From NCBI GenBank assembly GCA_963738665.1, contig CAVTXL010000011.1, positions 124,001 to 188,000 on the forward strand: a stretch of DNA of 64,000 nucleotides. The letters are read 5' to 3'. The position numbers were made by a program, and so were the translations under genes. This document shows positions 30,577 through 39,883 of the stretch, piece by piece; within the stretch, counting starts at the first letter, position 1; each line of letters starts with the position of its first letter. The notes below the pieces were generated by a model. The model saw nothing but the letters and a program-made list of their open reading frames with translations. It searched no databases and was not told where the DNA came from. The stretch comes from JABDGM01 sp963738665. Lineage in GTDB: Bacteria > Planctomycetota > Planctomycetia > Pirellulales > Lacipirellulaceae.

Positions 30577-31550
30577 ATGCGCGTCCTCTCCGGCATTCAA
30601 CCGACCGGCCCCATCCACTGGGGCAACTACTTCGGCGCGATTCGCCAGTACATCGACCTGCAAGACAACGAGCAGGCGTTTTACTTCATTGCCAATCTGC
30701 ACGCGCTGACGACCGTCCGCGATCCGGAAAAGCTGCGCAAGTACACGCTCGACGCGGCGCTCGACCTGCTGGCCCTGGGGCTCGATCCCGAACAAGGCCA
30801 CGCTGTTCGTGCAGTCGGACGTGCCGGAGGTCAGCGAGCTGTGCTGGCTGCTTGATGACCGGCGCGCCGATGGGCCTGCTCGAGCGCTGCCACGCCTACA
30901 AAGACAAGAAGGCGAAGGGGCTCACGGCCGACGCCGGGCTGTTCACCTATCCGGTGCTGCAGGCGGCCGACATCCTGGCCTACGACAGCGACACGGTGCC
31001 GGTCGGCGAAGACCAGGTGCAGCACATCGAGGTCTGCCGCGACCTGGCCGGCAGCTTCAACCACCAGTTCGGCGACGTCTTCGTGATGCCCAAGGCGCAC
31101 GTCCTCGAAGCCTCGGCCCGCGTGCCCGGCACCGACGGCGAAAAGATGTCGAAGAGCTACAACAACACGCTCGCTCGTGTTCGAAGACGCCAAAGGCGCA
31201 GCGCAAACAAATCATGCGGATCGTCACCGACTCGCGGCCGATGGACCAGCCGAAAGAACCGGCCGGCGACGTGCTGTTCGATCTCTATTCGCTCGTCGCC
31301 AACGACGCCGAGCGCGAAGCGATGGCGGCCCTCTATCGCCGCGGCGGCTTCGGCTACGGCGAAGTCAAAAAGGCGCTCGCCGACGCGGCGGAAGAATATT
31401 GGGCCGAAGCCGCGGGCCCGCCGGGCGGAATTGGCGGCCAAGCCGGACGACGTCCGCGAAGTCTTGGCCGCAGGCGCGGCGGAAGCCCGGAAGAAAGCGG
31501 CTGATGTGCTGAGCAGGGCACAGGCTGCGTGTGGAGTTCGTTGGATTTGA
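30577..31550 (+). CDS. trpS: Tryptophan--tRNA ligase, at least four frameshifts
   Basis: It starts MRVLSGIQPTGPIHWGNYFG, with the HIGH-equivalent at about residues 11-18. QAFYFIANLHALTT follows. Near 30797 and 30864 extra bases break the frame; bridging gives LFVQSDVPEVSELCWLL and MTGAPMGLLERCHAYKDKK. The frame then carries PVLQAADILAYDSDTVPVGEDQ and the KMSKS loop GEKMSKSYNN. Further shifts near 31178 and 31420 reach KAQRKQIMRIVTDSRP and then AELAAKPDDVREVLAAG. The whole is a normal ~320-residue class I TrpRS that charges tRNA-Trp. As an essential enzyme it should be intact, which makes this the clearest sign of consensus error. Confidence 0.93.
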
Positions 31551-31574
31551 AACTATATGGAGTGACTTCGAGCA

Positions 31575-32346
31575 ATGAATCACGCGGAAGCCGTCGATCA
31601 CGCGACGCGAGTTTTCGAGAGTCTTCACTTAACCGTAACTGTCCTACCGGAGGCGAATGAAAAAACGGCCGACCTTCGCAATGGATGATTGCGCCGCAGT
31701 TTACCTTATCGAGGTCAAAGTTAAGTCGCACAATTCAGAGATGTGGCAACGAATTCAGAATGACTTGCTATTGGATGACGTTGTTTCCTCCGAGGAGTCT
31801 CTGCTTCGTCGGGACGCAGTGGATAGCGTGCTAAAGCACGCAGCAGACCAAATAGATGCAACGGCGACCGCCGAGAGTGACTTTCGCATTGTGTGGTTAA
31901 GCTTTGACGGGCACGATCAGGATTTACGGTGGAATCAAGTCCTGGCGACTTTTTATGGTATCGTTTATACGCTTCCGCGTCACGGATCAACGACGTCCGC
32001 GGATCATTGCTATTATTTTGACTATAGCACTGCGTACTCGTGTCCCAAGATTGACGCACTTGTGATTTCTGACGGCAGACACCTTCAAGTCTGCTTAAAC
32101 AATTTTTCTCCGCGTTACGAAGCAATAAAATTGACTGGAATCGTGGCGGAACTACAGTCGCGCAACGGGGTGATCGATCCTCCTAAACTAGCAGAGGATG
32201 GAATTGCGCTCGTTCTCCGTTCGAATGTTTCAAGGCGAAATGAAATCGATGTTGTAAGAGCACTTCAGCAGCAAGAAGGAATTGAAGTCACGCCTATCCG
32301 CATGAAGCGGCATTCCGCCTATGCTAGTGTCGGTCCTAAGCCCTAA
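31575..32346 (+). CDS. Putative PD-(D/E)xK-type nuclease-like orphan protein, one frameshift
   Basis: The open frame at 31657-32346 encodes 229 residues with YLIEVKVKSHNS near its start, an ExK half-site of restriction-endonuclease-like folds. Directly upstream in another frame, from ATG 31575, lies MNHAEAVDHATRVFESLHL, then LPEANEKTADLRN. Removing one G near 31692 joins them as ADLRNDDCAAVYLIEVK, an N-terminal helix plus D...ExK order typical of such nucleases. The rest (VWLSFDGHDQDLRWNQV, CPKIDALVISDG) is unrecognised. The gene is clearly less GC-rich than its neighbours and sits between trpS and a decayed IS256, so it was probably acquired. Substrate is unknown. Confidence 0.55.
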
Positions 32347-32391
32347 ATATTCGATACCATCCCAACTCTGTAAAAGTGCCTGAGTGATTTT

Positions 32392-33595
32392 GGGCGGTCT
32401 CACTTGGTTTCGAAGGTTACATAACGTTTTCCGGTCTCCCATTCTTCGCGAGCCCATCAGCACGGCGGTCACCAATCTTAGCAGCGACGCATCGTTGGGG
32501 AACAGGGTCGCCACGCGGGTGCGGCGTTTGAGTTCCTTGTTGACGCGCTCCAGCTGTTGGTCGTCCGCAGTCGCACGCGGTGCGATGGCGGCAGGCGGAG
32601 ACGGCGAAGCTTTCGGGCACGTTCTCTTCCATCCAGGCGGCCAGCTTTGGCGCCGTCTTCTGATACTTACGCACCACACGCCCAAGCTGTTCGCCGGCCG
32701 TGTGCTCGTTGGCCGAGTCGAGGACGCTTTGTAGATCTTCGATCACCTCGCCTTTCATCTCACGCGCAGCACGTGAGCCATCGCATTGCGCATCAGGTGG
32801 AACTGGCAGCGCTGCCAGGGCACGCCGGGAAAGCAGGCCTTGCGGGCTTCTTTCAAACCGGCATGCGCAGTCGCTGGTGATCAGCTCCATGCCGCAGAGC
32901 CGGCGCTCCACGAGCGACTTGAAGAACTCACGCCAATGAACTTCCGCTTCACTGAGCGAAACACTCACGCGCAGCACGCTGCGGCGGCCCTCGGCATCCA
33001 CGCCAATCGCTAGTAATACGGAGCGGCCACGATTCGGCCCCCCTCGCGAATCTTCTCATAGCGGGCGTCCAGGATCAGGTTTTCACCTGCCCGAGGGGCC
33101 GGTTTCGCCACTTCGCCAAGTCTTCATCCAACAGCGCCGTGGCCCGGCTGACGTCGCTGGAGGATATTTCGAAGCCACAGAGTTCTTCAGTGATCTTCGA
33201 GACTTTGCTGGTCGACACGCCTTGCACGTAAGTCTCCGCGAGGGCCAGGCAAGCGTTTCAAATGCGACTGCCGCGTGCCAGGAAGCTCGGGTAGAACTTC
33301 GCTCAGAGGACCTGCGGCACGGCAGTGCAACTGGCCGACCGCGTCTTGAGCCGTCGCGGCTTGAAGCCGGGCTGGCCAAGCGAGCATCGACGCGCGGATA
33401 TGGTCAACGCTGAGCGCTTGTGCCGTTCGATCAATGCACTGGGTGATGATTAATTCCAGCGCCCGCGCCATGCCGTCAAAGCGATGCTCGGCGAGCAACT
33501 GGACAACTCACGCGTCACGCTAGGATGAGCTTGGTGGCTCATGATTGGGTCGCCTTAAGTGAGTTAACAATTCTAAGAAAAAGCGAGACCCGCCC
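32392..33595 (-). mobile_element. Decayed IS256-family insertion sequence
   Basis: The minus strand carries fragments of a Mutator/IS256 transposase in at least four frames. Landmarks in order from 33544 are MSHQAHPSVTREL, FDGMARALELII, TYVQGVSTSKVSKITEELCG, LDARYEKIREGG (with the catalytic Asp), FKSLVERRLCGMELITSDC, and NKELKRRTRVATLFPND near 32520. A stop follows APYY near 33016, and several frameshifts break the gene, so it is not functional. Possible terminal inverted repeats are GGGCGGTCTCACTT (32392-) and, reversed, GGGCGGGTCTCGCTT ending at 33595. No matching 8-base target duplication is visible. Confidence 0.85.
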
Positions 33596-33675
33596 TCTTT
33601 GAAACAGGCCGGCGATTCGTGCATCGCTACACTTACAGAATTGGTGATCGGTCGAAATATTCTTCAATTGCATTT

Positions 33676-34828
33676 ATGCACTTCCGCACCCGAGCCATTC
33701 ACGTCGGCCAAAAATGCGACCCCGCCACCGGCGCCGTCGTGCCGCCCGTCCATGTCGCCTCGACTTTCGTCCAGCACGTGGCCGGCATGTGGCGAGAGTT
33801 TGATTATTCGCGGAGCGGCAATCCCACGCGCAAGGCGTTTGAAACCACGCTCGCCTCGCTCGAAGGCGGCTGCGGGGCGCTGGCGTTTGCTAGCGGCATG
33901 GCCGCCACGCATTGTGCGGTGATGCTGCTGTCGGCGGGCGATCATGTGATGGCTGGCCACGACATCTATGGCGGCACCTACCGGCTGCTCCATCAAATCA
34001 CCAATCGTCACGGCATCGGCGTCACGCTCGTCGATGCGACCGATCCCGCCAAAATCAACGCCGCGATGACGCCCGACACCAAGCTCGTCTGGATCGAATC
34101 GCCCGGCAATCCGCAAATGTCGATCACCGATATCGCCGCCTGCGCCGAAATCGCTCACCAGCACGGCGCGCTACTGGGCGTCGACAGCACCTTTGCCACG
34201 CCCGTGCTGACGCGGCCGCTGGAGCTCGGGGCCGACATCGTCATGCACTCCGCGACGAAGTACCTCGGCGGTCACAGCGACCTCGTCGGCGGCGCTCTCG
34301 TCGTCCGCGATCCGGACCTGTTCGACCGCTTATACTTTATCCAGAACGCCACCGGCGCGGTCATGAGCCCGTTCGATTCGTTCCTCGCCGTGCGCGGCCT
34401 GAAGACGCTGGAGCTGCGCGTCCGCGAGCAATCGCGCACGGCCAAGCAGCTGGCCGAGTGGCTGGCCCAGCGCGAATCAAATTCGCCGCGTGCTTTACCC
34501 CGGCCTGCCGACGCACCCCGGCCACGCGATCGCCAAGCGCCAAATGGACGGCGCATTCGGCGCGATGCTGTCGTTCGAGCTGTCCGCCGACTTCGTAGCG
34601 ACGAAACGCTTTGTCGAGTCGATGAAACTTTTCCAGCTCGCCGTCAGCCTCGGCGCGGTCGAGTCGCTCATCGAACAACCGGCCTCCATGTCGCACGCCA
34701 GCTACGCCGCTGCCGACCGCGCCAAGCACGGCATCACCGATGGCCTGATACGACTATCCGTCGGCCTGGAAGCCTTGGAGGATCTGCGTAATGATTTGCA
34801 GCAAGCATTCGATTCTTCCGGCTCTTGA
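33676..34828 (+). CDS. Cys/Met metabolism PLP enzyme (methionine gamma-lyase / cystathionine gamma-synthase type), one frameshift
   Basis: I chose the ATG at 33676 (MHFRTRAIHVGQ). Family motifs are PVHVASTFVQ, FDYSRSGNPTR (about 42-52), FASGMAATHCAV, IESPGNPQMSITDI, LLGVDSTFATP and SATKYLGGHSDLVGG with the PLP lysine at about residue 195. One base is wrong near 34485. The next frame continues VLYPGLPTHPGHAIAKRQM, GAMLSFEL, LGAVESLIEQPASMSHAS and RLSVGLEALEDL to a stop at 34826-34828. The enzyme acts on sulfur amino acids in the cytoplasm. Gamma-synthase, gamma-lyase and O-succinylhomoserine sulfhydrylase cannot be told apart from the motifs alone. Confidence 0.9.
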
Positions 34829-34852
34829 CCCTCGACCCTCGACGCTCCCGCC

Positions 34853-35764
34853 ATGCAACTCGGCTTCGTCAGCGCAATCTTTCGCGATCTGTCCCTCAAC
34901 GATGTCCTGGCCTTCGCCGCGGCCGAAGGCTACCGGTGCGTCGAGGTCATGTGCTGGCCCGGCCACGGCGCCGATCTTCGTCATCGCGGGGTCACTCACA
35001 TTGAGGTCGACGGCTTCACACCAGCCGCCGCCGACGACGTGCGGGCGATGTGCGAGCGGTACGGCGTGGCGATTTCGGCACTTGGTTACTACGCCAATCC
35101 CCTTTCGGCCGACGAAAACGAGGCCCGCTTCTGCCAGGCCCACCTAAAGAAGGTCATCGCCGCCGCGCCCCTCCTCGGCCTCAATTCGGTCAACGCCTTC
35201 GTCGGCGCCCGCACGCAATTGCCGCTGGAAGACAACCTGAAGCGCTTCGCCGAAGTTTGGCCCGACCTCGTCCGCCACGCCGAAGATCGCGGCGTGCGAA
35301 TCGGCATCGAAAACTGCCCGATGCTCTTCCAGCACACCTGGCCGTTCGGCATGAACCTGGCCCGCACTCCGGCCATTTGGCGGCAAATGTTCGAGATCAT
35401 CCCCTCCGCCAGTTTTGGCCTGAATTACGATCCGTCCCACCTCGTGATGCAGCTGATCGACCCCTACGCGCCGATCCGCGAATTCGGCCCGCGCATCTTC
35501 CACACCCATGCCAAAGATATGCGCATCGACCGCCACCGCCTCGACGACGTCGGCTCGCTCGGGCTGCCGATGGAGCGGAGCACGGCCAAAATCCCCGGTT
35601 TGGGCCAAATCGACTGGGGTCGCTGGATTGGGGCCCTCTCCGACGTCGGCTATAATGGAGCCGTCTGTGTCGAGGTCGAGGATCACGCCTTTACCGATAC
35701 TCTTGAGGGGCGAAAGCGGTCGTTAAGGATCAGCCGCAACGTACTCCAGCCGCTGGTGGTATAG
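34853..35764 (+). CDS. Sugar phosphate isomerase/epimerase (xylose-isomerase-like TIM barrel)
   Basis: Intact 303-residue AP-endonuclease-2/xylose-isomerase-like barrel. Predicted metal ligands lie on successive strands: Glu in IGIENCPMLF (about 148), Asp in LNYDPSHLV (about 184), His in IFHTHAKDM (about 213), and Glu in AVCVEVED near 280. This arrangement is shared by IolE/IolI-type isomerases and D-tagatose 3-epimerases. It begins 24 bases after the PLP enzyme and may share its transcript. The substrate is unknown; planctomycete genomes carry many paralogues. Confidence 0.88.
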   Translation: MQLGFVSAIFRDLSLNDVLAFAAAEGYRCVEVMCWPGHGADLRHRGVTHIEVDGFTPAAADDVRAMCERYGVAISALGYYANPLSADENEARFCQAHLKKVIAAAPLLGLNSVNAFVGARTQLPLEDNLKRFAEVWPDLVRHAEDRGVRIGIENCPMLFQHTWPFGMNLARTPAIWRQMFEIIPSASFGLNYDPSHLVMQLIDPYAPIREFGPRIFHTHAKDMRIDRHRLDDVGSLGLPMERSTAKIPGLGQIDWGRWIGALSDVGYNGAVCVEVEDHAFTDTLEGRKRSLRISRNVLQPLVV

Positions 35765-35872
35765 AGCAGCAGGACGGCAGAGCAGCAGGGCCGTAGAATT
35801 CGTTCATCGGCCGCGGCCCAACTGCGCTTCAATCCTTCCGCTCTTCCGCTCTACTACTCTACTGCTCTTAAC
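35765..35872. repeat. Inverted-repeat intergenic element, family E copy 1 (AGAGCAG type)
   Basis: Left arm AGCAGCAGGACGGCAGAGCA and right arm CCGCTCTTCCGCTCTACTAC are roughly complementary. The same arm vocabulary (GAACGGCAGAGC, CCGTTCTTCCGCTC) occurs inside dnaG at 43201-43309. It fills the whole spacer before the CHAD gene. Confidence 0.6.
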
Positions 35873-35873
35873 A

Positions 35874-36827
35874 ATGTTTCCCGCCGATAAATGGATCGCC
35901 GGCTTTGGCCCCGAGAGCGACGCTCGCGAACTGGCGCTGGCGGCGCTCGAAAACCGCCTGGCCGCAGTAGTCTACTGGCTGCCCGCCGCGGCTTACTGCG
36001 CCGACCACGATGTCGAGCACGTGCATCGGCTCCGCGTGAGCACCCGCCGGGCGCTGGCCGCGATTCGGCTGTTCGACGATTGGCTGCCGGCCAAGCCGGC
36101 CCGCCGCGTCAAAAAGTTGCTAAAGAAGATCCGCCGCGCGGCCGGCCTGGCCCGCGATCTCGACGTCTTTCTCCAGCGTCTAGGCGAACACGAGGCCGAC
36201 AGCTCCGACCTCGTCGCCGCCGAAAGCGCCTCGCGCCGTTGCGACGCGCAGCCCGAGTTGGAGCGCATTGCCGACCGCCTCCGCCACAACGGCCGCTTCT
36301 CTCGCCAAGTGAGCAAGCTACTGGCCCGCATTCGCCGGCTGGGAAACGAGCGCGAGGACGGCGCCGTCGTGCCGCTTAGGGCCTGGGCCTCCTGGCGCCT
36401 GGCCGAAGTTACCGACGAGTTCTTTCGGGCCACTCCGGAGCAAAATCACGACACGGCCGCGCTGCACAAATTCCGCATCCAAGCCAAGCGGTTGCGCTAC
36501 GTCATCGAGCTAGTGGCCTGCGGCCTCGACCCGGCCGTTCGCGATGTTCAGTACCCGCTCGTTGAGGAAGTTCAGGACCGACTCGGAAAAATCAACGATC
36601 ATGCCTGGGCCGTCGAGCGGTTAAAAGAATGGATCGCGGAATCATCGAGCGACAAGCAGGCCCAGGCGCTGCGGGCTGTCGCCGCCCGCGAGGCCCAAGA
36701 GCTGGAATCGGCCCTCAGCGAATTCCAAGCCTGGTGGACGCCCGAACGAGTCGACGACCTAAGACTCGGCCTCGGCTGCGGTTCCGACCGCACGCCGTCT
36801 CACGTCCGCACGATCCTCGTCTCGTAA
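35874..36827 (+). CDS. CHAD domain protein
   Basis: 317 residues, almost entirely helical. The CHAD signature is clear: DVEHVHRLRVSTRRALAAIRLF (about 43-64), KLLKKIRRAAGLARDLDVFL (about 82-101) and LHKFRIQAKRLRYVIELV (about 196-213). These give the conserved histidines and the basic surface that binds polyphosphate in CHAD proteins. The TTM/CYTH partner domain is absent, and no polyphosphate kinase is adjacent. Likely binds polyphosphate granules or other polyanions in the cytoplasm. Intact. Confidence 0.9.
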   Translation: MFPADKWIAGFGPESDARELALAALENRLAAVVYWLPAAAYCADHDVEHVHRLRVSTRRALAAIRLFDDWLPAKPARRVKKLLKKIRRAAGLARDLDVFLQRLGEHEADSSDLVAAESASRRCDAQPELERIADRLRHNGRFSRQVSKLLARIRRLGNEREDGAVVPLRAWASWRLAEVTDEFFRATPEQNHDTAALHKFRIQAKRLRYVIELVACGLDPAVRDVQYPLVEEVQDRLGKINDHAWAVERLKEWIAESSSDKQAQALRAVAAREAQELESALSEFQAWWTPERVDDLRLGLGCGSDRTPSHVRTILVS

Positions 36828-37038
36828 AATACCTCAACAGACTGCCACAGCGCAACGTCTCGGATCAAAGAACCGCCAAGGTCGCCCAGGAAACGTCGAC
36901 AAGTGCACCAGCGATCCATGAAGGTACCGAATTCACACTACGCAACCGATTTGCTGGTAACAGAAAAGGCGCGATTCAGCTCACGCACGATGCTCCCGGC
37001 CGCGTTATCCGAGACGTTCGTCCGCACGAGCATGCAAG

Positions 37039-37545
37039 ATGATGACCTTAACGCAATTCGAACTTGTGCGCGTGAAGTGTTTGCTCCGTCCGCCGTCTGA
37101 ATACGACGGTTGGCGGGTCAATAAACGTACTCCCGCGGTTGGCGACGTCGGAACGCTCGTCGATATCCTACACGCTGAGGGGCTTCCCGACCGCTTCGTC
37201 GTTGAATGCTGCCAAGGTGATGGGGAAACCGTGTGGCTCGGCGATTTCCACGCAGACGAACTGGAGCCTTACGATGCAAATCGAAACGTCGCACACGATA
37301 CGGCTCACTTAGTATTCCTGCGATCGGGCCGATTGCTGATGGTAAAACGTCCGAATGTCAATTGGCGACAACTGCAAGAAGACTATTACGATTACATGGC
37401 ATCTCTCGGTCCCTGGACGGCAGATCAGGTCGCGTCGTACTTCAAAGATGGCTATACTGCCGATGATTCAAAATGGCCATTCTCGCGCCAGGAGATCGAT
37501 GCGTTCTTCGTGTCCTCGAACTCAGTCGAGACGTCAACCGGATAG
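37039..37545 (+). CDS. Hypothetical protein, DUF4926-like N-terminal half
   Basis: 168 residues. The first half (VRVKCLLRPPSEYDGW, TPAVGDVGTLVDILHAE, then WLGDFHADELEP) has the rhythm of small DUF4926-type beta-barrel domains (GDVGTVVE...F.V.F...GE....L...EL.P). The second half is acidic and aromatic (WRQLQEDYYDYMASLGPW, YFKDGYTADDSKWPF). A start at 37042 (second Met) is equally possible. Base composition is lower in GC than in the flanking genes, suggesting acquisition. Function unknown; DUF4926-like proteins sometimes accompany toxin or immunity genes, but nothing here shows that. Confidence 0.5.
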   Translation: MMTLTQFELVRVKCLLRPPSEYDGWRVNKRTPAVGDVGTLVDILHAEGLPDRFVVECCQGDGETVWLGDFHADELEPYDANRNVAHDTAHLVFLRSGRLLMVKRPNVNWRQLQEDYYDYMASLGPWTADQVASYFKDGYTADDSKWPFSRQEIDAFFVSSNSVETSTG

Positions 37546-37658
37546 CCGACGAACCAAGCCATGCACCGGAGTGGCGGTGGCCGGCGTTTCGTGAGGTCAA
37601 AGTCAACTTCCACCACCCGGTGATGGCAGGCGTTAGCCCGACAGAATAACCCGCCCTA

Positions 37659-38593
37659 TTATCTCGATGCATCCACACGTTCCGCCGCAGCCCACGGGGT
37701 CAGTTCGCTCCCAAACGTCGCCGGTAGCTTGAGCGCCGCCGCCAGCCGCTGTAGGTACTTTTGCGCGGAATGTCAATCGCCCCCAGCCGCCCTGTATGCG
37801 GCGTCCACTGCTGAATATCGAGCAGCCCGAAGCCGCGCTGCCGCAAGTGGTTCACCAAGTGAGCCAGGGCGACCTTCGACGCATCGCGCTCGCGATAAAA
37901 CATGCTCTCGGCCGCGAACAGGCCGCCAATCGATACTCCATACACGCCGCCCGCCAGCGTCATTCCCTCTCCCCGCGGGAGAGGGCCCACTGTCCCCTCA
38001 TCCCTTGGGAGACGGCCAGCGTGAGGGGCGTTGGCCTCAGCGTGCGGGCCCTCACCCCCGTCCCCTCTCCCGCAGAGAGACGGGTGCAAACCCGTTGCGG
38101 TTTTAGAGCACCACGCCTCCACGCTGTGCGCGTGGCCCAAGCGATGCAGCCGCGTATATGCGTCGATCATCGACGGCGTCAGCCACGTCTCGCCAGCGCG
38201 GCCGTCGGCCGTGGCGCAACCGTAAATTACGCCGGCAAAATCGCGATCGCAGGTGACGATAAATCGGCCGCGGCGAATCGTCCGCCGCAGCCGTGTCGAC
38301 AGCCGCAATCCGTCGACCTCGATGATCGTTCGCGGATCGGGCGACCACCAGGCAATCGGCTCATCGTCCCACATCGGCCAGGGAAAAATGCCGTGCGTGT
38401 AGGCGTCGACCAACCACTCGGGCGACAAGCGGCCGCCGAAACAGACTAGGCCCTCGGGCGTCGTGGCCGTCGGCGGCGGGAAAAACCGAGCGGGCGGCAA
38501 CGAAATCCCCGGCGGCAATTCAGCCTGAACGGCACTGGCCGGCACGAAGAGATCGTCCGATTCGTACACAGGGCGCGGCATGCGCTCCATCAT
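37659..38593 (-). CDS. aat: Leucyl/phenylalanyl-tRNA--protein transferase Aat with internal REP insertion, one frameshift
   Basis: N-end-rule enzyme that transfers Leu or Phe to N-terminal Arg/Lys. Motifs: FPPPTATTPEGLVCFGG (about 38-54), GIFPWPMWDDEPIAWWSPDPR (about 68-88), GETWLTPSMIDAY (about 134-146), then GGVYGVSIGGLFAAESMF (about 215) and DASKVALAHLV. Between VEAW (161) and LAGG (about 213) there are ~50 residues in place of the usual four or so. Their DNA (37962-38110) is a REP-like element kept in frame. Near 37757 one A is missing; the corrected frame reads KKYLQRLAAALKLPATFG and stops at 37659. Start is 38593 or the ATG at 38581 (MPRPVYES). Confidence 0.92.
37962..38110. repeat. REP-like element, family D copy 2, inside aat
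   Basis: A perfect stem CCCTCTCCC (37965-37973) / GGGAGAGGG (37977-37985) opens the element. GTGAGGGG near 38021, CCCTCACCCCCG near 38045 and a GACGGGTGCAAACCCGT hairpin near 38080 follow. Related sequences occupy intergenic positions at 13925-14053 and 54912-54945. Here the element is in frame within aat. Confidence 0.7.
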
Positions 38594-38677
38594 ACCGCAC
38601 CCGCCGCGCTGCGCACCAACCTGGATGGAAGCGAGTTCAAAACAAGGGGCTCGCGCCCCGCGGCCTCCCTTGGCGCC

Positions 38678-39883
38678 CTACTTCTTTTTCGTCGAAATCG
38701 TACCCAGCAGGGTATCCCATTTGATATCGGTCAGCCGGCCGTCTCGCTGCCGCTCCTCGTAGGTCACTCGACAGGTGATCGTTGGATTGACCCAGTACGC
38801 CTCAATCTGCACCGGCAATAACTGCTGCGCCGTTCGCGTCGCCTTCAGCCGCTCGAGCAGATCATTGGCATCCTGGCCGTCGGTAAACGTCGGCGCCACG
38901 TTGCCGGCGTACACGAGTTTTCCTAAATAAGCGGCGCCTAACACGAGCGACGTCAAGCGTTTTTCTTTGTCGAGCTGGTAGCCGAGGATCACGCAGTCGG
39001 CGTTCTTCGGCGGCTTGGGCGGCGTTTTGTCCGCCAGATCGTCCACCCCCGCCTTGCCGGCGAAATCGCCGACCGCGTCTTCCAAGCTGTCCGCCCGCTG
39101 GCCGTCCACCTTTTTGACGCGGTCCATCACCGCGCCCATCAGGTTTTGCTTCGCGGGCGGGGTGAAGCCCCAATCCCACAGCCGCTCGTAGGGCAGCGAT
39201 CCGATCACCAGAATCGACATCAGAACTGCGGCGATGCCGCAGGCGGCTGCGTTCGTCACCCACCACTTCTCAGGCAGCTTGCGGAACGCCCGCAACCACA
39301 ACTTGACCGGTTTGAGCACCAAATCGAGCACTCCAACGTCGGCGTCTTCAGCCGCCTGCACCGTGAAGTTGAACAAGTGCAGCACGAGAACCGCGATGAT
39401 GCCGACTCCCAATTGAGCAACCGACCAGAGCATGCGCACACCACTGCCGGCCGGCGTCACGAACCGCGCCGCAGCACTCTCCACGACAATGGCCAGCACG
39501 CTGGCGATCATCAACCGGCCCCACCAAGGCACCATCGCGAGCCACACTTTCAAATGCGACGGCCGCGGCGCCGGCGCCGCGTCGTCCGCCGCATGCTCTT
39601 CGGTCTCCCACGCCGCGTCGATCTCCACAAACTGCTTCAAGCTGGCGTACCAGCCGCAGCGCCGGCAAACCGTAACCACCTCCGACTTCATCGGCGCGCT
39701 GCACTTCTCGCACTGCGGTCCGGTCCACTCTTCGGCTTCGGCCGTCGCCTCGAACGGCCCATCTTCCGGCTCGTCCAACAAGGCGACCGCCGTTGCGGCC
39801 AAGTCATCGGCCCCAGTCTCTACGCTAGCGTCGTCACGACCGTCCGGTTCAGGCTGTTGGCGGTGGATAGGTGTTGTCTTCAT
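38678..39883 (-). CDS. Membrane protein: zinc ribbon + transmembrane segments + DNA-ligase-like OB domain
   Basis: I chose the ATG at 39883 (MKTTPIHRQQP); an upstream in-frame start at 40000 gives a low-quality N-terminus. After an acidic stretch comes a zinc ribbon (CEKC, then CRRC, about residues 58-77). About four hydrophobic segments follow between 110 and 235. The last ~100 residues (CVILGYQL, LTSLVLGAAYLGKLVYAG, then NDLLERLKA and VTYEERQRDGRLTDIKWDTLLG) resemble the OB-fold end of ATP-dependent DNA ligases (x-GG-x-LLLGxYxxGxLxYxGxVG...RDGxLRxPxFLG). No nucleotidyltransferase domain (KxDG) is present. The function is unknown; the domain combination is unusual. Confidence 0.65.
   Translation of the reverse strand: MKTTPIHRQQPEPDGRDDASVETGADDLAATAVALLDEPEDGPFEATAEAEEWTGPQCEKCSAPMKSEVVTVCRRCGWYASLKQFVEIDAAWETEEHAADDAAPAPRPSHLKVWLAMVPWWGRLMIASVLAIVVESAAARFVTPAGSGVRMLWSVAQLGVGIIAVLVLHLFNFTVQAAEDADVGVLDLVLKPVKLWLRAFRKLPEKWWVTNAAACGIAAVLMSILVIGSLPYERLWDWGFTPPAKQNLMGAVMDRVKKVDGQRADSLEDAVGDFAGKAGVDDLADKTPPKPPKNADCVILGYQLDKEKRLTSLVLGAAYLGKLVYAGNVAPTFTDGQDANDLLERLKATRTAQQLLPVQIEAYWVNPTITCRVTYEERQRDGRLTDIKWDTLLGTISTKKK

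Noticed and set aside
30091..31420. Programmed frameshifting in pyrD and trpS
   Set aside because: The sites lack slippery heptamers and downstream pseudoknots, and two to four unrelated events per gene would be needed. Consensus error explains them better.
32392..33595. Intact IS256 transposase with target-site duplication
   Set aside because: The transposase is broken in several frames with an internal stop, and the 8 bases outside the putative ends (GTGATTTT and TCTTTGAA) do not match.
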